Shown here: in pieces, positions 1 through 7,800 of the stretch
Layout: each line of letters opens with the position of its first letter
Numbering within the stretch: the stretch's first letter is position 1
Assembly (NCBI GenBank): GCA_902774185.1
Contig: CACYHE010000003.1
Coordinates: forward strand, 75,997-139,996
DNA: 64,000 bases
DNA from: an uncultured Bacteroidales bacterium
GTDB taxonomy: Bacteria > Bacteroidota > Bacteroidia > Bacteroidales > Paludibacteraceae
Reading direction: 5' to 3'
Program-made: the position numbers and the translations under genes
Notes under the pieces: generated by a model
Told to the model about the DNA's origin: nothing
What the model saw: only the letters and a program-made list of their open reading frames with translations
Database searches by the model: none

Positions 1-1
1 G

Positions 2-103
2 CAGTATTTTAGCGTACATACGTATTCCCAACAAGAATGGGAAAATATGAGTTTTACGCCGTTTTATAAGAATGTAGAACAAGACAAAATCGTATTGGTA
101 TGA
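2..103 (+). CDS. MNT-type nucleotidyltransferase, C-terminal end only (antitoxin of HEPN/MNT pair)
   Basis: Only the last 33 codons are in the window; the reading frame is open from base 2 and ends at TGA 101-103. The end reads QQEWENMSFTPFYKNVEQ followed by a short hydrophobic finish, which resembles the C-terminus of small MNT-domain nucleotidyltransferases found upstream of HEPN genes. The stop overlaps the ATG of the next gene in an ATGA arrangement, so the two are translationally coupled. In this family the MNT protein is the antitoxin that modifies or masks the HEPN partner. The catalytic GSxxxG region lies outside the window, so the call rests on the tail and on the neighbour. Confidence 0.6.
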   Translation, partial: QYFSVHTYSQQEWENMSFTPFYKNVEQDKIVLV

Positions 104-495
104 GTCTCAATGATGAAGAAAGACAGATTCTCGTCAATCTGGAGAAAGAAAAAGCTTTGAATACGTATGCGGAAATTGACATCCTTCGTCAAGCAGGGCT
201 TTGGAATAATATTGCCAATAGATTGTATTATGCGGCGTTTCATGCCGTAAGTGCATTACTGATACATGATCGTCATAATTTCGGATCTCATCAAGGAGCA
301 GTTATAGGTCTGCATAATTATTATGTCAGAACAGGCATCCTCAGCAAGGAAGATGGAGCATTTTATTCGCAACTGCAAACTATGCGTGAAAAGAGCGATT
401 ATAGTTGTACGTATTATGCAACAGAAGAAGATACAGCTCCAAGAATTGAGCAAACAAAGCAATTTATAAATAAGGTGTTAGCCCTTATTGAATAA
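100..495 (+). CDS. HEPN domain protein (toxin of MNT/HEPN pair)
   Basis: 131 residues, all-helical in appearance, with the signature RLYYAAFHAV at residues 41-50 typical of minimal HEPN proteins (an R-x6-H arrangement, R41 and H48). HEPN toxins are often RNases kept inactive by the MNT partner, which here ends 4 bases inside this gene. No signal peptide or membrane segment, so cytoplasmic. The four-base overlap supports start 100. The family call is secure; whether the protein is an active RNase cannot be told from sequence. Confidence 0.85.
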   Translation: MSLNDEERQILVNLEKEKALNTYAEIDILRQAGLWNNIANRLYYAAFHAVSALLIHDRHNFGSHQGAVIGLHNYYVRTGILSKEDGAFYSQLQTMREKSDYSCTYYATEEDTAPRIEQTKQFINKVLALIE

Positions 496-631
496 CAATA
501 CCGCTGGTGCCGACAGCGTAAAAAAGCGGTGACATATTGAAAGGCGTTTATTGAAACGTTGTTCGCGACTAATCCGAATCTTCGCAAAATTCACACACAG
601 TCGTAGCAACAGCAATGAATGTCCATGAGGG

Positions 632-691
632 TATGTATTGATATGCCCACGCCCATCGAAGGGCGGGATGGGTAATACATATCGGGCGTGG
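632..691. other. Interleaved inverted repeats (possible pseudoknot)
   Basis: TATGTATT at 632-639 is complementary to AATACATA at 674-681, and CCACGCCC at 647-654 is complementary to GGGCGTGG at 684-691. The pairs interleave (A, B, A', B'), which is the order of an H-type pseudoknot. A smaller hairpin CGCCC/GGGCG (650-654/661-665) competes with the second helix. No promoter of the usual TAnnTTTG form is visible next to it. Confidence 0.4.
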
Positions 692-829
692 ATTTCGGTT
701 GTTTTTCTACTGTGTGGGGGATTGCGAAGCCCTGGATTAGCGTGAGGAACAAGTGAGCTTCACGCTTTTTGTGTATGTATATGGTCCAAAAGGGCCGAAA
801 AATGGTGCGAATGGTGGAGCACATACGTA

Positions 830-862
830 ATTGATACGTGATTGATACGTGATTGATACGTG
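830..862 (+). repeat. 11-bp tandem repeat, three copies
   Basis: ATTGATACGTG occurs exactly three times head to tail at 830-840, 841-851 and 852-862, and a fourth truncated copy ATTGA follows. It lies about 120 bases upstream of the antitoxin promoter. Confidence 0.9.
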
Positions 863-984
863 ATTGACCCGTCGAAGTTGAGGAAAGCCTGCTGCCTCAG
901 GGCTTAAAAAGAGAGGCAAAAAGATCTTTGACATACTGATATTACCGAAAAAAGAAAGAAATTTTGCAAAAATGTGCTGATATA

Positions 985-1016
985 TTTGCGTATGTCAGAA
1001 ATTTGTTGTACTTTTG
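985..1016 (+). promoter_or_regulatory. Bacteroidetes promoter of the antitoxin/PIN operon
   Basis: TTTG at 985-988 and TACTTTTG at 1009-1016 match the -33 and -7 elements of the Bacteroidetes primary sigma factor with a 20-base spacer. Transcription would begin near 1022, just upstream of the antitoxin ATG at 1053. Confidence 0.75.
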
Positions 1017-1052
1017 CACCGCAAAAGTTTAAACAATAAAAGGAAAGCGAAT

Positions 1053-1259
1053 ATGCAAGCAACAACAATGACACAGGGTGTTTATTTGAATATACCTCGT
1101 ACCGATTGGACGCTATTCCAAGAATTAGTTAACCGTTTTGGGTGGCAAGCCAAGACCAGCGAGCAGGTGTTGGACGAGTTCTTGAAAACCCGTCCGCAGA
1201 ATGTAGATCTTTCGGAGGAGGACATTATGAATGAAGTCCGCGCAGTGCGCTACGCATAA
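1053..1259 (+). CDS. Small antitoxin-like protein upstream of PIN toxin
   Basis: 68 residues from ATG 1053. An in-frame TTG at 1014 lies within the promoter and is unlikely to be used. No named domain is recognised. The C-terminal half (LDEFLKTRP, then an acidic DLSEEDIMNEV stretch) resembles small antitoxins that pair with PIN toxins. The stop TAA (1257-1259) shares its last base with the ATG of the PIN gene (TAATG), so the pair is coupled. It presumably binds and neutralises the toxin and may repress its own promoter, as is usual for such pairs; this is inferred from position. Confidence 0.7.
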   Translation: MQATTMTQGVYLNIPRTDWTLFQELVNRFGWQAKTSEQVLDEFLKTRPQNVDLSEEDIMNEVRAVRYA

Positions 1260-1660
1260 TGAAAGTTATTATAGATTGCAATGTGTGGGTTTCGTTCCTG
1301 TTGGGTTTTCAAAAGGAATTGATGTACAATGTGTTGAGAAACGAACATATTGATGTATATGTGTGTCCTCAGTTAATGCATGAGATTAGGGATGTAGCAA
1401 ATCGTCCGAAGATACGTAGCCGTATCAAAGATGATGATATAGACCAGTTGTTTCGACTTGTAAAAACGTATTGCATCAACAAAACTATTCTACTGGAAGC
1501 CGTTGTGTCAGTACGCGATCCAAAAGATTTATATCTACTTTCGCTATGTGAAACGGTGGATGCAAACTATATAATATCGGGAGATAACGATTTATTGGAT
1601 TTGCAAACCCATAAAAATACAAGAATAGTTTCTCCTGCTCAATTTAAAATGATTATTTAG
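1259..1660 (+). CDS. PIN-domain toxin, COG1569 type
   Basis: 133 residues covering a whole PIN domain. Candidate metal-binding acids are D6 in MKVIIDCNVW, E42, D87/D90 in RDPKDLYLL and D109/D111 in SGDNDLLDL, the order expected for an active PIN ribonuclease. In this family the protein is a sequence-specific RNase held inactive by the protein encoded just upstream. The start overlaps the antitoxin stop, which fixes it. Cytoplasmic, no signal peptide. A strong terminator follows 20 bases after the stop, so this is a two-gene operon. Confidence 0.88.
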   Translation: MKVIIDCNVWVSFLLGFQKELMYNVLRNEHIDVYVCPQLMHEIRDVANRPKIRSRIKDDDIDQLFRLVKTYCINKTILLEAVVSVRDPKDLYLLSLCETVDANYIISGDNDLLDLQTHKNTRIVSPAQFKMII

Positions 1661-1680
1661 AATCTCTAAAACAATTTATA

Positions 1681-1718
1681 AGCGGTAATATCAGTAATCA
1701 AGGTATTACCGCTTTTTT
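1681..1718 (+). terminator. Rho-independent terminator after PIN gene
   Basis: A perfect 10-bp stem AGCGGTAATA (1681-1690) / TATTACCGCT (1704-1713) with a 13-base loop, followed by a T-run to 1718. Confidence 0.9.
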
Positions 1719-1829
1719 GTGCGTGGCGGTGAACGAATGTCAAAGTGCAAAAAGTGCATAGCAAATTTTTAATAAACGGAAGACGAGCCGGGAAAGGATA
1801 TAGAAAAATAACATAAAAAATATAAAATC

Positions 1830-4800
1830 ATGAAAAAAATTAACTTAATCAAAGGGCTATGGAATGATAGCCATGAAAAACAAACACCGCAGACGTTCGG
1901 ACGGTATGCGGTAATGCTGTTGATGCTCCTCACCCTCGGTGTTGGACAGATGTGGGCGGATGCATGGGTCTGTCGTAAAACTGATGGAGGTGAAATTGCC
2001 ACTAAAACTGTTGGAGACAAGTTAAATGGTGGATCAGAGTGGCTTTATAAATTTGAAACTAATGGAGGTTGGGGCTCTGCCTCCGATGTCCAAGTCCTTG
2101 TCGGAACCTCAAATAGTCAGTATACAACAGTCAATGCCGATTGGGAGTATGATAGTGGAGATAACAAAGGCGTGAAAGGAGATATAGGAAGTGTGACTTT
2201 TGATAGAAGTGGAAAGTGGTATGCGGTAGGAAAATATTATGATTGTTACACGCAAGGAAAAGATGTTTGGTGTAGAAATACTACGTTATCCATGACGGGA
2301 AATACTCCTCCTTATTGGACGGTGAATCCACCTGCAGTAAGTAGTTTCTCTGTTGCTAGGAGTGGATATTTGGCAGGTAGCGGAACATCGGAAGATCCGT
2401 ATTTGGTGGCTAGCGGATCGACATTAACGTTAACGGGTAGTGGAAGTCAGGCTATTTCTGATGCTAATTCAAGTGTTAACTATAAGTTTGGTTCAGATGC
2501 TTATAGCACAACTGCGACAAAGAATATAACAGTTACATCTTCGGGCTCTATCGCTGTTAAAGCACGTTGTAAAAACACTTCTGCTTCACTGGATGGCGCA
2601 GAGACAGAAACAATAACGATATATTATGCTCCTGTCTCTGTCAAAGACATTACGGTTTATATCTATGTAGGAGGACATACTGAAGGAGACATTAACTCTG
2701 TAGAGATGAATGGCTGTACTCCTTACGTTGGAACCAAAGCCCTTACGGCCGTAAAAATTAACAATCGAGCAGCCGGCGATCCGAAATTCACGTTAAGCGG
2801 CAATTGGCTCTATTACACATTCACCAATGTAACGAAAGTATCAAACATTACTTGTGCCCGTTCCGGTGGTAATATCTTCACAGGAGAGATTACCGACAAT
2901 GTATATTACACCTACGAAGGAGCATCACTTCCCGGTCAATGCATTGCCAGAACGACACCTACTTGGAATGTAGCACCGGCAAATGGTGCTGCTGGTGGTT
3001 CCATGACTGCTACAATCAATAATGTGCCTGACGGAGCAACCGTTACATGGAGTTCTTCTGCTACAAGTTATGCTACTGTAGATGACGGTCTCATCTCTTA
3101 CGTTGCAGCAGGTTCTGCAACTATCAGCGCACGCATTCAAAAAGCAGCCGATGGAGACTACTGCGCTCTGGATGAGACTATATCTCAGGCTATCACCGTC
3201 ACCTCCGGTGCAACAGTAAGTGCAACGCGTGCCTGCCCTGAGTATGTTAGTACAAACTCTGGTCAAGTCAAACTTGACATTTCTTCTACAGGAGCAAGTA
3301 CCGGTTGGTACTATCGTGTATGTAACTCTACAAAAACCGCTTACTATGCACCGGATGAGCAATCTGCGGCAAGTAATACCTTGTCATGGACTATGAATGG
3401 TAGCCTTCCCACAGGGTCGAACACTCTTGTTGTGGAATTATATAATAGTGCTCGTCAACTTGTTTGTACCTCTTCCTCTGTAACCGTAAATGTTGAGATT
3501 GCCGAGTCTGTCACTATCTCAGCCGGTGCAAATGGTTCTGTAAGCCCATCGGGAACTGTCTATGCCAATAATAATCATGTACATCCGACCATTACTGCCA
3601 TACCGGATGAACACTATCATTTTAAAAACTGGACTTCCAGTAATGCAGCTGCATCGGTGGCGGATGCCAACAATGCTACAACAACTGTTACTGCAACCGC
3701 ATCGGGTTGTACCATCACCGCAAACTTCGCCGGAGACCAATATACGATAACCTACAAGGATCAAGGTGATGTAGCTTATTCCGGAAGCAATGAGGGTTCT
3801 CTACCAGCTACTCACACCTATGGAACGGCGACGGCATTGGTTAATGGCACAAAGAACGGTTATAATTTTGTAGAATGGTACACGGATGCATCCTGTACAA
3901 TTTCAGCAGGTTCTTCTATTGGCGCGACCGCAAAGACGAGCAATTTTACTCTTTACGCCAAGTGGACGGAGAATATGTCTGCATTATCGACTTCTTGTTC
4001 GTATAATGCCGGTACTCCGGGATATGCTGCTCCGACTGTTTCCAACTCGGCGACTAACGTAGGCTATGTAACCACACGAACTATTACGGCAACTGCCGCC
4101 GGAACGGGTTACACTTTTGCAGGTTGGACGCTGACGAACTGTACACGTACTGACGGAGGCGGCGCGACCGCAAACCCGATCACTGTTCGCTCGAATGGTG
4201 ATGGTGCAGCAGTAACTGTAGTGGCAAACTATAACGAGGTATTGACCACTAACTGGTATATCTCTGGTGATGGAAATGGTACGGGAACCGACTTGACGCC
4301 GGGCTCTCCTTTCTCCGGTTGGGGAACAAGTGGTACACGTATGCAGAAGAAATCCGGTTACTCGACAGTAGAAAAGTATTACTGCACATTCAATGTTACC
4401 ACTTTGGCAACAACAGATGATCATTTCCCGTTCCAGGTATATGATGGCACCAATCACCGAGGCTATAATGGATATTGGATTACTAAGGAAAATAACTCAA
4501 CAACCGTTTACACAGGTAATCCCACAAACATGAAGTTCCGTCCCTATATAGCAGGAACGTATGAGTTTGAGGTGGATAATACCGGTGCTAACCCGGTGTT
4601 GACCGTTCATTGGCCGGTTATTAATCAGTTGCGTATCTCGTCAGCAAGTCCGGCAGATGCGACCAATGTTAACAACTTTGACTTGGCAGACAAGGGAAGT
4701 AACAACTGGTCTGTAAAGCGGACATTAAATGCCAATACCACTTATACCTTCAAGATGGTATATGATGGTGCGTGGTATGGAGACGGTCATGCCTTTACGC

Positions 4801-7800
4801 GTGCTTCTAACACGACTACCGGTTTAGAAGATGGAGATAACATGACCCTAAAGACAGATGTTGCAGGGGAGTACACCTTTACGTTCAACTCCAGCAGTAA
4901 GAACTTGGAGATTACTTATCCGGCAGCATATACTGTTACCTACGGAGTTGGTACAAGTTATACTTCGATGGGTAGTGCGTCCACTTCGCCTTCTGTTACA
5001 TCCGGTAATTATGTGCTTGCAGGTACAGAGGTCGCATTTACTGCAACCCCGAACTTGGGATATAAGTTTGTGGGATGGTATAGAGAAGCAGCTTGTACGA
5101 ATCTGGTTAGTGCTTCCAATCCGTACGAGCAGACCATCAATGCGAACACGACCCTTTATGCGAAGTTTGAGTATCGGGTTCTGTATATCCACGCGGATTG
5201 GTTAAGTTGGGGTACTGCTCAGATGACGCAATCCACAGTCGATCGAGCTATCTATACTTATGAGATAGATCCGTTAGCGGTTAAGTCAGGAACCCCTTCT
5301 ACCGCAGAGGGAGGTCATCACTTCCACTTCGTGAATACCGCAGATAATCCAAATGACCACAAAGCCTACGACTATTATGGTGTGCATACTCCTACGGGAA
5401 GCGGCTATCTCGTAGATGGTGATATTCATTTAACGGACCCAGGTAATGCGACGATTCAATTTGACTTGACGCGTAAGAGCAAGATTACCATCACATTGAC
5501 TTTACAGACTATAGATGATGCTACAAAGCCGACTTTAAATATTGATGCTGATCCGTATTACACAGTGAATACGGCTAAAGGCGGAAGTGGTACTGCAGGA
5601 ACGAGTGTTTCGCCAGCTTCAGTAGAAGCACGTTCGGGCGCTAATTCAGCAGAAATAACTGCGTCTATTAATCCGGGTTATAGTTTAGTTAACTGGACAG
5701 CTTCCAGTGCCAATATAACTATTAATAGTCCTAATTCAACGACCACGACCGTTAGAGCATCTGCAGATGGTACCATAACAGCTAATGCAAGGGCTCACAC
5801 TTATACTATCCACTTTAATGGTCATGGCAATACCGGAGGTGGTACAGCAGACCAGGCGGCTGTTGTGTATGATGTGTCTACTGCGTTAACGGCCAATGGT
5901 TTCACAAAGACAGGTTATACCTTTGCCGGTTGGGCAACGAGTGAAGATGGAGAAAAAGTGTATGATGATGAGGATTCCGTTTTGGGGTTGACGACAACCG
6001 ATAATGGAACAGTTAATCTTTGGGCAGTATGGACTCCGAACCCGTACACTGTTGTTTTGGACAAGCAGACAAGCGCAGAAGGCTATGGAGGAAATGCTGG
6101 TACTGTAACAAATCAGACGGTAACGTTTGATGCAACACCGGCTGCCGTATCCGGCACTATGCCAAGTGCGGCAAACGGTTATGCTTTCATGGGATTCTAT
6201 AGCGCAACCGGCGGAAACGGCAGACGTTTCATTGATCCTTCGGGTAATTGGGTAACCAGCGCAGGTGATACCATCAGCGGAGGCAACTGGGTTCATGACG
6301 GCGATGTAACCCTCTACGCTTACTATAAGAAAGCAGAGATTACGAATCTGGCATTAGATGCAGCAACTGTAGAGCCGGAAGCGACGGTAGGTGTGACTCC
6401 GACTATTTCGCCGACGCCGGCAGGAACAACAATCATCTGCTGGGAGGTTCAATATGCAGCTACGGGCAATCCTCTTTCCCCGCAACCTGGTATGACGTGG
6501 AGTGCAGGTAAACTGACTTTCGATGCGCCTGCTGCAAGCGGTTTGTACAAGATTGTGGCTACCCTGAAGACCGGTGATGACTGCGACGGAGGAACGACTC
6601 TTAGTTCGAGTTTCGTTAACTTCCAAGTTGCCGGTAGTCATACGGTGACCGTCGCATACAAATACAGCGGTACAGACATCGCAGCTTCTACAAGTGTGAC
6701 CGGAAGACCGTTAGACTGGTCTGATCCTATTACTGCTCCGGATATCTTCGGGTATACGTTCGATCACTGGACTGCAGGTGATGGTATCACGTTGAGCGAA
6801 GACGGTGAGAGTGATTTTGGTGAGGATGAAAGTTCTTCGGCTACTATTTATATTAAAGCGATTTATGACGGTACGTTGACTGCAAACTATACCCCGAAGA
6901 GCCTTATATACTTCAAGAATACGCTTGGATGGAGTAGTGTTTATGTGAACTTCTATGGAGAGGATGGATACTGGGATGATAAGGGTTCCGGTAACAAATC
7001 TGTTACAAATCGCAACAAGGCGATGTCCCGTATTGGAGAGACCGATGTTTGGTACTACGACTATGGTGCAGCAAGTATCACTCCGACTAAATGGGTAGCA
7101 TTTACTCAAGACTCGCAAAACGGTGATGGTTCCGGCGCACAGAACTTCTGGGCATCAGGTACAGGAGAACCTGTTTCGTATCCTGCTCGTCGTGCGGATG
7201 ACTTGGCAGATAAGGCCGGTGAAACCGGTTTCTATGCTGCTACTCCTATGTTCGTTCCGTTAGCCGGACAAACGCCTATTACCAAAAACGAGAGTGGTGG
7301 AGGTAAGGCGCTGTACTACAACAGCGGTTACTGGACTAAGTATCTGCCGGGAACAGGTTATACTTTGGAGATTTATAACGCCGCGGGTAACTCAAAGCTC
7401 AAAGAGATGGACTTCTCTTCCGCAGATGAGTTGATGCCGATGAAGGCAGTAGCCGATTTGGAAGCCAATACAACCTATAAGTTCCAAATTAAGCGTCACG
7501 GCGACGTCTATCTGGGTAACTCGGGAACGATGACCTATACTAACCATGGTCAAAGCACCCCGTGGGAGATGACGAACTCCGGTTTTTCGATGTGCGGAAT
7601 TACCACCACTGCTGCCGGTGATTACACATTCAACTTCAGCTACTCAGCGAATGCTTCGAACCAATATCGTCTGCGTATATCGGTTGATTATCCTGTAGCG
7701 GATGGTGATTACCGATTGGTATATACTGATGGTACGCGTAGTGGTCGTCTCAAACCGTCTGCGATTGTGCAGAAAGAGAATGATGGCTCAGCTATTGTAT

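Larger units (their letters stand above)
496..984. other. Non-coding spacer between two toxin-antitoxin modules
   Basis: About 490 bases with no convincing gene on either strand; the short minus-strand frames here lack a recognisable product. It contains an interleaved inverted-repeat region (632-691), a weak hairpin ACCGCT/AGCGGT at 500-505/525-530 without a T-run, and the 11-bp tandem repeat at 830-862. Composition is richer in G+C around 640-700 than at the flanks. Confidence 0.6.
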
